NCBI RefSeq assembly: GCF_011947265.1
Contig: NZ_JAATHD010000012.1
Span: 62,001 to 126,000 of the forward strand
Origin: Paenibacillus sp. HB172176
Lineage (GTDB): Bacteria > Bacillota > Bacilli > Paenibacillales > Paenibacillaceae
Length of the DNA: 64,000 nucleotides
Reading direction: 5' to 3'
Below, one piece after another: positions 10,239 through 19,894 of the stretch (the stretch's first letter is position 1; each line of letters opens with the position of its first letter). Below the pieces are notes generated by a model. The model had not been told where the DNA came from. It saw nothing but the letters and a program-made list of their open reading frames with translations, and made no database searches. A program made the translations under genes and the position numbers.

Positions 10239-12407
10239 ATGTCAAGCAAGAACAAGCCATCAGGAAAAGCGAATTCAGAGCAACAGATTAGTCAGGATGT
10301 CAAGAAATCGGAATCAGGAAGATTAAGCTCCGCTTCCTCAATGGTAAACCAATTGAAAAATATTAAAATTAACAATCCAATCAAGTCGGTCGGAATGAAG
10401 CTGTTCTGGATCATATTCATAAGTATTATCGCGTGCGTGCTCATTGTAGGACAGTCGGCTTATATGCAAGCGAAAAGCATTGTGATCAAGAATGTGTCAG
10501 AAGCCAGCTATCAGACGGTTAGGCAGGTTGCCAATAACATGGATGTCGTCTTCGGAAATTACGAGGATTTATCCCTGCAGATTATCGCGGATTCCGAAAT
10601 ACAGGACGGTATTCGCAAGCTGCAGTCCAACTCGAGTGATTTTCTGGTGACTCGCGATATTAACGAAAGATTGAACAGCTTTTATATGACGAACAGCTCA
10701 ATTAAAGGAATGGCGCTTATACCGATGGAAGAAGGCAGACCGTCCATAACGGTTGGGACGATTGGTCGGCTGAGCACCGAGGAAATTATTGCGGATGAAT
10801 GGGTTAACCGAACGATAGAAGCCAATGGTCAGGTCGTCTGGATTGGACCGCAGGAGAATGGCATTCTATCGTCAACTTCTTCTGATTCCTTTGCTCTTGC
10901 ACGTCTGGTGAAGGGAATGGGGTCAAAGTCGGAAGACAGCTACATTCTTATTATGGATATGCTGGAGAAGACATTTTTCAGCAGATATGATGATGTGGAG
11001 CTCGGCGAGGACAGCGACTTGTCGCTTGTCGACGATGCAGGCAATTATGTGATGAACAATGACGCAACTGTAATCGGAACGCCATTCACGGTATCTCTTC
11101 CGACGGAAGGGAGCAAGGCGGATTTCGGCAGACCCCAATTGGAGGATACAACCGGCCATCAAGTATTGGCTGCATACCAACGACTGGAGACGACAGACTG
11201 GAAGCTGGTAGGCACGATACCGGTATCGAATTTGCAAGAGGACGCGAAGGGCATTCAACTCTTCACATGGCTAATGGTTCTGATATCGATTGTTTTGGCC
11301 GTAATCATCGGTTTTATCGTTATTCGCACAATTGCCAAGCCGCTAGTGAATCTCCGCAATCTGATGGTCGAAGGAGCAAACGGGAACTTGACGGTTAGGT
11401 CGAATATTCATCAGCGCCAGGACGAAATCGGACAACTGTCAGACAGCTTTAACGAGATGATGAAGCAAATTACGGCATTGGCGGAGCAGACCACTCGTTC
11501 AGCCGAAGAGGTTCTGCTCACAGCAGCGGATTTAACGGATGCTTCCAAGAAAACGTCGATTGCGGCCAAAGAAATCGCTGTGGCGACGGAGGAAATCGCA
11601 AACGGGGCAACGAGCCTGGCTGTTGAAGCCGAGAAAGGCAGCGATTTGACCAACCATATTAATCAGCAAATGAAACAGGTTATGGATGCGAATGAGCAAA
11701 TGTCGTTGTCGGCGACCCAGGTAGAGAAAGCCAGTCAGCAAGGAACAGCTTATATGGGAATTTTGACGGAGAAGACTGGCATTACGGAAGAAATGACGCG
11801 ATCGATGGTCGAGAAGGTAGACGCGCTGAAGGAAAGCACGGGTTCGATCGTGAAGATTCTCGATGTTCTCAATAATTTGACGAAGCAAACGAATATTCTA
11901 TCCTTGAATGCAACGATTGAAGCGGCAAGAGCCGGTGCGGCAGGCAAAGGCTTCATGGTCGTTGCCGACGAAATTCGCAAGCTTGCGGATCAATCTCGTC
12001 ATTCCATAGACGTAGTTGCTCAGATTACGGCGAAAATTCAAGGAGAGATCGAGGAAACGGTTCATGTGCTTTCGGATGCATACCCGCTGTTCAAAGAACA
12101 GATTCTCTCGGTAAAGGATGCCAATGAAATTTTCTTGACCGTTCAGGATCAAATGGGCCAATTTGTAGAGAAGCTTGAACTTGCAACCGGCTCTATCGGC
12201 ACGTTGAATCAATCGCAGGCGGTATTGTCCGACGCTATGACGAGCGTAAGCGCGGTCGCAGAGGAATCCTCCGCCACCTCGGAAGAGGTGGCCTCGCTAA
12301 GCTCGGAGCAGCTTAGCATCAGCGAAGGCTTAGTGCGCTTATCGGATAAACTCGATAGCGTATCGAAGGGCCTTAAGGAATCGCTGTCCAAATTCAAAAT
12401 CATGTAA
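10239..12407 (+). CDS. Methyl-accepting chemotaxis protein (paralog of the preceding one)
   Basis: Receptor of 722 residues with the same order as its neighbour: charged tail, TM1 (about 50-75), extracellular dCache-like domain (about 75-340), TM2 (about 345-370), HAMP, signalling domain with the [26 protein letters not shown] tip. The cytoplasmic halves are almost the same, ending LSKFKIM against LSQFKIE. The sensory halves have diverged, which suggests different ligands. AAGGGGTG at 10222-10229 selects the ATG at 10239 over a GTG at 10227. A sigma-D-like promoter stands upstream. Confidence 0.92.
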   Translation: MSSKNKPSGKANSEQQISQDVKKSESGRLSSASSMVNQLKNIKINNPIKSVGMKLFWIIFISIIACVLIVGQSAYMQAKSIVIKNVSEASYQTVRQVANNMDVVFGNYEDLSLQIIADSEIQDGIRKLQSNSSDFLVTRDINERLNSFYMTNSSIKGMALIPMEEGRPSITVGTIGRLSTEEIIADEWVNRTIEANGQVVWIGPQENGILSSTSSDSFALARLVKGMGSKSEDSYILIMDMLEKTFFSRYDDVELGEDSDLSLVDDAGNYVMNNDATVIGTPFTVSLPTEGSKADFGRPQLEDTTGHQVLAAYQRLETTDWKLVGTIPVSNLQEDAKGIQLFTWLMVLISIVLAVIIGFIVIRTIAKPLVNLRNLMVEGANGNLTVRSNIHQRQDEIGQLSDSFNEMMKQITALAEQTTRSAEEVLLTAADLTDASKKTSIAAKEIAVATEEIANGATSLAVEAEKGSDLTNHINQQMKQVMDANEQMSLSATQVEKASQQGTAYMGILTEKTGITEEMTRSMVEKVDALKESTGSIVKILDVLNNLTKQTNILSLNATIEAARAGAAGKGFMVVADEIRKLADQSRHSIDVVAQITAKIQGEIEETVHVLSDAYPLFKEQILSVKDANEIFLTVQDQMGQFVEKLELATGSIGTLNQSQAVLSDAMTSVSAVAEESSATSEEVASLSSEQLSISEGLVRLSDKLDSVSKGLKESLSKFKIM

Positions 12408-12415
12408 GCTTGTCT

Positions 12416-12452
12416 AAGAAGGATCAGTCTCCCGGGACTGGTTCTTTTTTTT
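12416..12452 (+). terminator. Rho-independent terminator after second MCP
   Basis: A stem based on AAGAAGGATCAGTC and GACTGGTTCTT around CCCGG is followed by T8. Confidence 0.75.
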
Positions 12453-12504
12453 CACCACCATTCGCAATCGCAGACGGCGCATGATATTCCAGCAAGCGGG
12501 AATA

Positions 12505-12532
12505 CTAGGGCGTGTTTGCAAACACGCCCTAG
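12505..12532. repeat. Perfect 28-bp palindrome before the PBP gene
   Basis: CTAGGGCGTGTTTG at 12505-12518 is followed directly by its exact complement. It ends 8 bases before the ATG at 12540. Its last two bases form part of the only plausible ribosome binding site (AGGGTG, 12531-12536). It could be an operator for a dimeric repressor or an RNA hairpin limiting translation. No T-run follows, so it is not a terminator. Confidence 0.85.
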
Positions 12533-12539
12533 GGTGCAA

Positions 12540-14405
12540 ATGATTGGCGGGATGGTCAAAATGATTCGAAAAAGAGCGTTATATATGGGGACGATAATCT
12601 CCTTCGTCTTATTATTGTTTGTGGCGAGACTGATTTGGCTTCAATTGCTGCCGGTGAATCGGGGCAAGGTTTCCGAGGTCACGCTTAGAATGACTGAAGA
12701 TTGGAAGAAGCTGGCGGTAAAGCAGCGGGGACGCAGCTTGATGCTCGATTCGGGAAGAGGAGATTTCCTGGATCGGTGCGGGAGAGCGATCACGGGCGAA
12801 ACCTATCAGGCTCTGGCGTTATTCCCTGTTCACGAGGATGCCGGGAGCGATGAAGCCGAACTAACCAAGCTTGCCGAATTGCTCCATACGAAGAAGGGAG
12901 TGCTTGTCAAGCGCCTGGACAGCTTGAAGCAGCCTGAGTTCTGGAGAAACGGCGAGCATGACCCGCCGATTAGATTGACTGAAGAGCAGGCGCGTCAGGT
13001 CGGTAATCTTAAGCTGGCGGGAATACGCGTGCTTCCCTACCATAATCGTTATTTATCCGGGTTCGAACCGAAGCATCTGATCGGCTTCACAAGCCAGCAT
13101 CCCGAATGGCTTCTTGACAATAAGCGCGAGCAATTGTTGAAGGGCAAGCGAAGGCTGGATGAGCAAGTTGGCGGCGCAGGACTCGAGAAATCTTTGGACA
13201 GTTTATTGCATGGCGTCGGCGAGACCACGGCCACTTATTTCCTGGACGGGAGGAGTGAGCCGCTGCAGGGCCTGGACTTGCGAGTGACGCGGCCAGGCAA
13301 CGGCAATTACCCGGTGAAGGTGAGAACGACCCTCGATCTTGCGCTTCAGAACGAAATAGAAGACTATGTGGATCGCGAAGGCTTAATGGAAGGCGCGGTC
13401 GTTGTGCTGGACACCCGAAACGCCGACATTGTTGCAATGGTATCGAGACCGAAGCTGAAGCCTGGCGAATTCACAAGCTCGGACGGCTCCCAGTGGGTGA
13501 ATCATGCTCTCGCAGCAGTTGAGCCGGGCTCGATCTATAAGCTTGTAACCGCAGCGGCTGCGTATGAGAATCGCCTGGCTGATCCTCATGAGGCGTTCGA
13601 ATGCGATGGGGAATACGGAAAGTATGGATTGTCATGCTGGAAGACAGGCGGTCATGGCAGGCTTACGATGGAGGACGGGCTGGCGCAGTCCTGCAACCTT
13701 GTATTTGCCGAAATCGCGGAGAGAATCGACCAAGCCGCATTTGAGCGAACGGCCGAGGCGCTCGGTGTAAAAAATAGGATCGGCTGGCATACGGAAAAGC
13801 CCTTTCACCTTATGGGCAAGCCGCTTCGACTGTTAGAAGAAGAGGAAGAGGGGCGTTTGTTCGCCAATGGGGCAGTGGACGGCGGCATTCTTGCGCAGAG
13901 CGGAATCGGTCAGAGGGATGTTCGTATGTCGCCTCTGCAAGCAGCGAATCTGATGGTGACCCTGCTTCACGACGGACGAGTGCTTCAGCCGAGAATCGTC
14001 AGCGAAATTGATTATGCGAACGGCCAGACGCTCGCCAGGCTGAATACGCATTACGCGGCTCATCTTCAGGGACGCATCAGTCCAAGAACGGCGAGCTTGC
14101 TTCGCAAGGGGATGGAGGCTGTTGTGGATCATGGAACAGGTCAATCTATCAAGGGAAGCAGATGGAGGGCGGCGGGCAAGTCTGGCACGGCGGAAACGAC
14201 TCAGGGTGGAATAGCCCGAAATCATCAATGGTTTGCGGGCTATGGACCGCTCGCGAAACCAAGATATGCGATTGCGGTGCTGGCGGCTAATCGTAAGCCG
14301 CACAGCACGCATCAAGCAACGCGATTATTCCGCGGCATTCTTGATATTGCGGCAGCCTCAGAGGCTTCGAGTTCGACAGCGGCTAACTCCAGCTCCAGAT
14401 CTTAG
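12540..14405 (+). CDS. Class B penicillin-binding protein (PbpI/FtsI-like transpeptidase)
   Basis: Peptidoglycan transpeptidase of about 621 residues, anchored by one N-terminal membrane segment (about residues 16-36). A dimerisation domain follows. The transpeptidase domain has all three active-site motifs: S331-x-x-K334 (EPGSIYKL), S384-C-N386 and K547-S-G (AAGKSGTAETT). There is no C-terminal PASTA domain. The location beyond the yrrN-yrrO pair matches B. subtilis pbpI, a forespore-expressed gene, so a sporulation role is possible. The start is uncertain: ATG at 12540 has a close AGGGTG, with ATG at 12552 and 12561 as alternatives. The stop overlaps the convergent permease gene by 4 bases. 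Confidence 0.88.
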   Translation: MIGGMVKMIRKRALYMGTIISFVLLLFVARLIWLQLLPVNRGKVSEVTLRMTEDWKKLAVKQRGRSLMLDSGRGDFLDRCGRAITGETYQALALFPVHEDAGSDEAELTKLAELLHTKKGVLVKRLDSLKQPEFWRNGEHDPPIRLTEEQARQVGNLKLAGIRVLPYHNRYLSGFEPKHLIGFTSQHPEWLLDNKREQLLKGKRRLDEQVGGAGLEKSLDSLLHGVGETTATYFLDGRSEPLQGLDLRVTRPGNGNYPVKVRTTLDLALQNEIEDYVDREGLMEGAVVVLDTRNADIVAMVSRPKLKPGEFTSSDGSQWVNHALAAVEPGSIYKLVTAAAAYENRLADPHEAFECDGEYGKYGLSCWKTGGHGRLTMEDGLAQSCNLVFAEIAERIDQAAFERTAEALGVKNRIGWHTEKPFHLMGKPLRLLEEEEEGRLFANGAVDGGILAQSGIGQRDVRMSPLQAANLMVTLLHDGRVLQPRIVSEIDYANGQTLARLNTHYAAHLQGRISPRTASLLRKGMEAVVDHGTGQSIKGSRWRAAGKSGTAETTQGGIARNHQWFAGYGPLAKPRYAIAVLAANRKPHSTHQATRLFRGILDIAAASEASSSTAANSSSRS

Positions 14406-15505
14406 GTTTGAGGCGGGTCAAATTCATCAATCGGCGTCCGAATCCAGCGATGGAAGTAGCCTTGATCATAGAGCGACTTCAGAAGAATGACAAGAATCGG
14501 AGATATAATAACGCCGGCGACTCCGAACAAGGACAAGGATATGATCATGAAAGCAAGCATGGTAAATGCTGAAACGCCGAGTGAATCGCCTGTAATCTTG
14601 GGCTCTAGAATTTGACGGGCCAGGATAACAAGAAGCAGCAATACGGAGAGCCAAATCGCAAGAGACGTTTTCCCGACGATGAACAAATAGATGATCCACG
14701 GGATAAACAAGGTGCTGACGCCGAGCAGAGGCAGCACATCGAAGATCGCGGCGACTACTGCGGTTATAAAGGCATTATCCACGCCAAGCGCAAGCAATGC
14801 GGCCAGAATGACGACAAAGGTGATGGAGATCATTTTGGCCTGCGCTTTCAGGTAGAGGGCAATGCCCTTGAAAACATTGTTGCGCAGAAAGAAGAACGCG
14901 GTCTTGAACGTCCGGGGTGTCTTGTCCGATGCGAGCTTCTTCCAGGCATTGATCTCGATGCTTAAGAAATAAGCAAGAATGATGCCGACGATAAAGTTGA
15001 AAACAAACGAGGAAAAGGATGAAACATAACCGACGAGATGAGAAAGAAAAATATTGGCAATTGACTCCAGCTTGCCAGTTGAGCCGTCTATCAAATCCGT
15101 CGTCTTCTGGGCCAAATCAAAATCTGCAGGCAGCTTGTCGAGCTGCTTCTCCCATTCCTTGGATATATTCCCGATATGGAAGGAAAGCTTTTCTTGATAA
15201 TAAGGAAATTTGTTGATAAGCTCCGTGCCTTGCTTCGTAATCAGGTAAGCGGCTCCCGAGAACGCCGCCAGAATCAATAAGGTGAACAGCAAGACGGAAA
15301 TGCCGGATGCGATGGATTTTTTAATTCCCCATCGGTGGAGTTTGCGGGCGAGCGGCTCGATGCAGAGATAAATAACGAAAGAAAAAATGATCGGTGTGGC
15401 GATTTTGTAGAAAAAACTGAAAGCCAGCATGATGAGATAGACGGTTAATGCGATTAATGCGATATCAAATGCGGTTCTCCAATATTTCTTGTAGAAGGTG
15501 AGCAT
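14402..15505 (-). CDS. AI-2E transporter family permease (YtvI/PerM-like, UPF0118)
   Basis: Integral membrane protein of 367 residues with the family layout. Paired helices lie at the N-terminus (ALIALTVYLIMLAFSFFYK...). A soluble middle region covers about residues 95-150. A cluster of helices follows, with VVAAIFDVLPLLGVSTLFIPWIIYLF and the closing GVIISPILVILLKSLYDQGYF. The family includes AI-2 exporters, sodium/proton antiporters and B. subtilis YtvI, so the substrate cannot be assigned. The frame runs to 15559, but TAGGGAACC before the ATG at 15505 suits that start. It is convergent with the PBP gene and divergent from the deacetylase. Confidence 0.82.
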   Translation of the reverse strand: MLTFYKKYWRTAFDIALIALTVYLIMLAFSFFYKIATPIIFSFVIYLCIEPLARKLHRWGIKKSIASGISVLLFTLLILAAFSGAAYLITKQGTELINKFPYYQEKLSFHIGNISKEWEKQLDKLPADFDLAQKTTDLIDGSTGKLESIANIFLSHLVGYVSSFSSFVFNFIVGIILAYFLSIEINAWKKLASDKTPRTFKTAFFFLRNNVFKGIALYLKAQAKMISITFVVILAALLALGVDNAFITAVVAAIFDVLPLLGVSTLFIPWIIYLFIVGKTSLAIWLSVLLLLVILARQILEPKITGDSLGVSAFTMLAFMIISLSLFGVAGVIISPILVILLKSLYDQGYFHRWIRTPIDEFDPPQT

Positions 15506-15608
15506 GCCGGGTTCCCTACTTTCGTTTAATGAAATCAAAGATATTGAAAGCTGCCACATAAGATTGTACTATAGTTTTTGCGAAAAGTGCCTATTATTTT
15601 ATGAATTA

Positions 15609-15617
15609 TGCTACAAT
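15609..15617 (+). promoter_or_regulatory. Extended -10 promoter for the deacetylase gene
   Basis: TGCTACAAT is an extended -10 element 70 bases before the start codon. No good -35 is seen. Confidence 0.4.
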
Positions 15618-15687
15618 TAGTGGTATTGCAATTGTTCAAATCCGCTATTGAATGACGGACTAATTTATTAAACGGTGGGAAAACATC

Positions 15688-17100
15688 ATGGAAAATGTAT
15701 GGCTGTGGCTCATTTATGTTATGACTTTCTACGCGTTTCTGCCTGGCGTGATTAGTCGCATATTCGGATTTCGCGTCTTTAAGAAAGGAAAAGCGGATAA
15801 GGAAATCGCTCTAACCTTCGATGACGGTCCCGACCCGAAATACACTTCGGAGCTGCTTGATCTGTTGAAGCGCTATGATGCCAAAGCAACGTTCTTCGTC
15901 GTTGGCTCGCACGCGGAATCGCAGAAGGATGTGCTCGGAAGAATGGATCGTGAGGGACATACGATCGGCATTCATAATTATTACCATAAGTCGAATTGGA
16001 TTATGCGTCCGAGCACGGTCAGGAAACATATCGACAGGACGAACCATGTCATCGAGAAAGCGACGGGGAAGAAATCAATTTATTATCGTCCGCCCTGGGG
16101 GATTGTGAATCTGTTCGATTTTGCAAAGCTTGGCCATATGCAGATCATATTGTGGTCGTCGATGTTCGGCGACTGGCGAGTGAAGGTCGGTCCGGAACGA
16201 ATGAAACGGAGAATGCTGAAGAAGCTGCGGCCTGGCGAGGTGCTGCTGCTGCATGATTGCGGCAGAACCTTCGGGGCGGACGAGGATGCGCCGGCGAATA
16301 TGCTGATCGCGCTCGAAGCTTTCATGTTAGAGGCACAGCGCAAGGGCTATTCCTTCGTAGGCATTGATGAAATGATCAAGCTGACCGATGCGAAGCGGCC
16401 GCTTAAGCAATCGCTGGGCAAGCGTTCTGTCATTGCTCTCTGGCTGCTCTGGGAGAGCTTGTTCCATACGTTGTTCCGGCTCAAGAAGGTAGGGGATTCC
16501 GAGGAGCCGACACTTCATTATCGCATCATACCTTATCATGGCCAGGAGATTACATTCGAGGACGGCGGATCATTGAAGAAGGGCGATTCTGTCGCTGAGC
16601 TTCACTTCGACAATCGTACGTTGTCATCGATCGCGGCAAGCTCCAAGACGCCTTTAGCCACGGGAATTAAGCTGATTCGAGAGGTAGAGAGCGCCTTGCC
16701 GGAGCTGGCCGATCAGCTCGAGAAGGATCCGGATGCGCAGGGCATCAAAGCGCTGTACGGCATCACGATGATACATCGGGGAGCAACGCGACTTGGCTTC
16801 GAGGTTCTGCGCATGCCGGATGGCTTATTCGCCAGAACGACAAAAATTTATTTGCGCCTGCTGCTTAAGGTGCTGACGAATGCAAAGCCGCGCAAATCGG
16901 GGCGTAAAAGCAAGGAACGGAGCGAACTGATTTCGCCGCGGATTTTGCTCATGCCCGTAGACAAGATAAGGGAATTAAGTTCATTATCAAGGAATAAGCT
17001 TCAAGAGGAAACTGGCAAGCTGATCAGCGGAGTCGACAAGGTTATTACAACGGTTGGCGAGGAAGCAGCGGCCATTGGCTCGAAGCATGTATCGATTTGA
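15688..17100 (+). CDS. Polysaccharide deacetylase family protein with C-terminal YkoP-like domain
   Basis: Membrane-anchored NodB-type deacetylase of 470 residues. A hydrophobic N-terminal segment (residues 3-25) is followed by the NodB domain (about 38-230). Motif 1 is T43-F-D-D-G-P with the catalytic Asp pair. Motif 2 is H-N-Y-Y-H, supplying metal His ligands. Motif 3 is RPPWG and the late motif is LLLHDCG. About 230 further residues (250-470), rich in Lys and Arg, form a separate domain like that in B. subtilis YkoP-type proteins. The substrate is probably a cell-wall N-acetyl sugar. The gene stands alone, convergent with ilvD across a bidirectional terminator. Confidence 0.85.
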   Translation: MENVWLWLIYVMTFYAFLPGVISRIFGFRVFKKGKADKEIALTFDDGPDPKYTSELLDLLKRYDAKATFFVVGSHAESQKDVLGRMDREGHTIGIHNYYHKSNWIMRPSTVRKHIDRTNHVIEKATGKKSIYYRPPWGIVNLFDFAKLGHMQIILWSSMFGDWRVKVGPERMKRRMLKKLRPGEVLLLHDCGRTFGADEDAPANMLIALEAFMLEAQRKGYSFVGIDEMIKLTDAKRPLKQSLGKRSVIALWLLWESLFHTLFRLKKVGDSEEPTLHYRIIPYHGQEITFEDGGSLKKGDSVAELHFDNRTLSSIAASSKTPLATGIKLIREVESALPELADQLEKDPDAQGIKALYGITMIHRGATRLGFEVLRMPDGLFARTTKIYLRLLLKVLTNAKPRKSGRKSKERSELISPRILLMPVDKIRELSSLSRNKLQEETGKLISGVDKVITTVGEEAAAIGSKHVSI

Positions 17101-17147
17101 TCGATGCAGAGGGTTGTTTACTCGCAAGTCGTTTCATAGTCGATACA

Positions 17148-17192
17148 GAAAGAAGCTCCGGTGCCGCTAATATGCGGTGCCGGAGCTTCTTT
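17148..17192. terminator. Bidirectional terminator between deacetylase and ilvD
   Basis: The 19-base arms AAAGAAGCTCCGGTGCCGC and GCGGTGCCGGAGCTTCTTT pair with one two-base internal mismatch around a 7-base loop. A and T runs at the ends serve both convergent genes. Confidence 0.85.
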
Positions 17193-17231
17193 CCTGTTGC
17201 TGCCACTGTTCGTATTGTAATGAAGCTTGCG

Positions 17232-18917
17232 CTACATCTTCATAACGCCGCCGGTCGAGGCGGAAGTAACGAGATGCGCATAGCGGGCAAGATAGCCGCG
17301 CTTGATCTTGAGCTCAAAGCCAGGCCATGCGGAGCGGCGTTTCTGGAACTCTTCGTCGCTGATGAGCAGATCCATGGTGCGATTGTTCATGTCAATCTCG
17401 ATCATGTCGCCGTCTTGCACGAAAGCGATTGGCCCGCCTTCGGCAGCTTCAGGCGATGCATGGCCGATACTGATGCCGCGGGATGCGCCGGAGAATCGAC
17501 CGTCCGTAATCAGCGCAACTTTGGCGCCAAGACCCATGCCGACGATTTGCGATGTAGGAGCAAGCATCTCAGGCATGCCTGGGCCTCCGCGAGGTCCCTC
17601 GTAACGAATGACAACGACATGACCTTCCTTGATTTTGCCTCCCGCAATGCCCGCGAGAGCGTCGTCTTGCGAATCGAAGCAAATTGCAGGTCCTTTGTGG
17701 TAGCCGCCGACAGATTTGTCGACCGCGCCTGTCTTGATGATGGCGCCGTTAGGAGCCAGATTCCCGAATAGAACGGCGAGTCCTCCGCGTTCGGTATGCG
17801 GATTGTCGATGGTATGAATGACATCCGTATCCTTGATCTCGCAGCCGGCCACGTTCTCGCGCAGCGTATTGCCGGTTACGGTAAGGCAATCGCCGTTCAG
17901 CGCGCCTTCCTTCTTGAACAGCTCGTTCAGAACAGCGCTGACGCCGCCGGCGTTGTGAACATCCTCAATATGATAATCGGATGCAGGAGCAATCTTGGCA
18001 AGATGAGGAACGCGCTCCGCCACTTCGTTAATGCGTTCAATCGGATAATCGATGCCGGCTTCATGAGCGATTGCCAGCGTGTGAAGCACCGTATTCGTTG
18101 AACCGCCCATCGCCATATCAAGAGCGAACGCGTTGTCGATGGCGTCCTTCGTCACGATATCGCGCGGTTTGATGCCCTTCTCGATAAGCTTCATCAATTG
18201 GCGGGCGGATTCCTTGACGAATTCCTTGCGCTCAGGAGCGACAGCAAGAATCGTGCCGTTGCCTGGCAAAGCAAGTCCAAGTCCCTCCGCCAAGCAGTTC
18301 ATGGAATTGGCGGTGAACATGCCGGAGCATGATCCGCAGGTCGGACAGCCGTACTGCTCAAGCTCCAACAATTGATCGTCATTGATTTTGCCCGCTTGAT
18401 GGGCGCCGACGCCTTCGAACACGCTGGAGAGAGAGATTGAACGACCGTCCGAGGTTTTGCCCGCTTTCATCGGTCCTCCGCTGACCAGCATGGTCGGAAT
18501 GTTGACGCGCAATGCGCCCAGCATCATGCCAGGCGTAATTTTGTCGCAGTTCGGTATGCATATCATGCCGTCGAACCAATGCGCGTTAACTACAGTCTCA
18601 ACGGAGTCAGCAATAATTTCGCGGCTTGCGAGCGAATAGCGCATGCCGATATGTCCCATCGCGATGCCGTCGTCTACGCCGATTGTATTGAATTCGAACG
18701 GCACGCCGCCCGCCTCGCGGATGGCTTCTTTAACAAGTTTGCCGAATTCCTGAAGATGGACATGTCCGGGGACAATATCGATATACGAGTTGCAGACCGC
18801 GATAAACGGTTTGTTGAAATCTTCGTCTTTGACTCCGGCGGCACGCAGCAAGCTGCGGTGAGGCGCGCGGTCGAAGCCTTTTTTGATCATGTCTGAACGC
18901 ATTCTTTTGGCTGCCAT
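17232..18917 (-). CDS. ilvD: Dihydroxy-acid dehydratase
   Basis: IlvD/Edd family Fe-S enzyme of 561 residues that converts 2,3-dihydroxy-isovalerate and its isoleucine-path analogue to the 2-keto acids in branched-chain amino acid synthesis. Visible motifs are [12 protein letters not shown] near the N-terminus, the cluster Cys in [14 protein letters not shown] and [19 protein letters not shown], and [20 protein letters not shown] near the C-terminus. GGAGGGA 8 bases before the ATG at 18917 fixes the start, seven codons inside the longer frame. It stands alone here; the rest of the ilv-leu operon is not in the window. A possible promoter in 18960-19000 is too weak to call. Confidence 0.97.
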   Translation of the reverse strand: MAAKRMRSDMIKKGFDRAPHRSLLRAAGVKDEDFNKPFIAVCNSYIDIVPGHVHLQEFGKLVKEAIREAGGVPFEFNTIGVDDGIAMGHIGMRYSLASREIIADSVETVVNAHWFDGMICIPNCDKITPGMMLGALRVNIPTMLVSGGPMKAGKTSDGRSISLSSVFEGVGAHQAGKINDDQLLELEQYGCPTCGSCSGMFTANSMNCLAEGLGLALPGNGTILAVAPERKEFVKESARQLMKLIEKGIKPRDIVTKDAIDNAFALDMAMGGSTNTVLHTLAIAHEAGIDYPIERINEVAERVPHLAKIAPASDYHIEDVHNAGGVSAVLNELFKKEGALNGDCLTVTGNTLRENVAGCEIKDTDVIHTIDNPHTERGGLAVLFGNLAPNGAIIKTGAVDKSVGGYHKGPAICFDSQDDALAGIAGGKIKEGHVVVIRYEGPRGGPGMPEMLAPTSQIVGMGLGAKVALITDGRFSGASRGISIGHASPEAAEGGPIAFVQDGDMIEIDMNNRTMDLLISDEEFQKRRSAWPGFELKIKRGYLARYAHLVTSASTGGVMKM

Positions 18918-19104
18918 TGTAAAAATTCCCTCCTTCAATTGTTGCGATAAAACATCAATACATTCGATTTTATCATATTGGACAAGGGTTGGCTATATAA
19001 GCGGCGGATGTCCAGATCCTCTCATTACATTTAAGATCTGGTTGTTAGTTTGATGGGAGTGAATGCGGATACATTGTGAGAATCGACAATTTTCGATTGA
19101 TTAA

Positions 19105-19121
19105 TGTCACTATATCTGACA
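19105..19121 (+). promoter_or_regulatory. TnrA/GlnR nitrogen-control box upstream of urease
   Basis: TGTCACTATATCTGACA fits the consensus TGTNA-N7-TNACA with no mismatch. Its centre (19113) is about 51 bases upstream of the start predicted from the -10 at 19153. That is the spacing at which TnrA activates nrgAB in B. subtilis. Nitrogen-limitation control of ureABCFGD is inferred. In Paenibacillus the regulator would more likely be GlnR. Confidence 0.85.
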
Positions 19122-19130
19122 TAAAATGAT

Positions 19131-19158
19131 TTACTTCATTCCAATTCCTTACTATAAT
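19131..19158 (+). promoter_or_regulatory. Urease operon promoter, -10 strong and -35 weak
   Basis: TATAAT at 19153-19158 is perfect. The -35 position (TTACTT, 16-base spacer) is poor, as expected of a promoter that needs the activator bound at 19105-19121. The ureA start is 32 bases after the -10. Confidence 0.7.
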
Positions 19159-19189
19159 GTAGCTATTACGAGGATTGAGAGGTGACATT

Positions 19190-19495
19190 ATGCAATTGAC
19201 GGAACGCGAGAAGGAGAAGCTGCTTATTACGATTGCGGCTGATCTTGCCAAGCGCCGGATGAAAAGAGGCGTGAAGCTGAATTACCCCGAGAGCGTGGCT
19301 CTAATCACCTCAGAAATACTGGAAGGGGCTCGCGATGGCATGACGGTAGCTGAGTTGATGGAATACGGCACGACGATTCTGAACAGAAGCCAGGTCATGA
19401 ACGGCATTGCCGAAATGATTGACGAGGTGCAGGTCGAAGCGACCTTCCCTGACGGAACGAAGCTGGTTACGATTCATCATCCCATCACAGGATGA
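19190..19495 (+). CDS. ureA: Urease subunit gamma
   Basis: Smallest structural subunit of urease, 101 residues as usual, starting [23 protein letters not shown]. It ends with the family stretch [30 protein letters not shown] precedes the ATG at 19190; the frame extends five codons further without a better site. It is first in the operon ureABCFGD, directly behind the nitrogen-control promoter. Confidence 0.97.
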   Translation: MQLTEREKEKLLITIAADLAKRRMKRGVKLNYPESVALITSEILEGARDGMTVAELMEYGTTILNRSQVMNGIAEMIDEVQVEATFPDGTKLVTIHHPITG

Positions 19496-19525
19496 GTTAG
19501 GAATAGCAGGAGGAGGCGGCAAACG

Positions 19526-19894
19526 ATGATTCCGGGACAATATCGGACAGCGGCAGGCTTTATTGAATTGAATGCAGGCCGCGAAACCAAAACCATCTCC
19601 ATTCGAAATGCTGGCGACAGGCCAATTCAGGTTGGGTCTCATTATCATTTCTTCGAGGTGAATCGCGCATTGACGTTTGACCGGGAGGCTGCTTACGGCA
19701 TGAGGCTCGATATTGCGGCCGGCACCGCAGTTCGGTTCGAGCCGGGAGAAGAGAAGCCCGTTAATCTGGTGACGCTTGGCGGCGCCCGAATCGCATGCGG
19801 TCTTAATGGTCTCAGCCGCGGAGAAGCCATCATTGGCTGCATGAGCGAGGAAACGCGCGCAAGGCTGGCTGTCTGGAAGGGGGAGGGGCAATGA
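19526..19894 (+). CDS. ureB: Urease subunit beta
   Basis: Structural subunit of 122 residues beginning [20 protein letters not shown], with the motif [23 protein letters not shown] and the closing [17 protein letters not shown] typical of UreB. AGGAGGAGG lies before the start. Its stop overlaps ureC by 4 bases (ATGA), coupling translation of the two. Separate gamma and beta genes are the usual bacterial arrangement; Helicobacter has them fused. Confidence 0.97.
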   Translation: MIPGQYRTAAGFIELNAGRETKTISIRNAGDRPIQVGSHYHFFEVNRALTFDREAAYGMRLDIAAGTAVRFEPGEEKPVNLVTLGGARIACGLNGLSRGEAIIGCMSEETRARLAVWKGEGQ

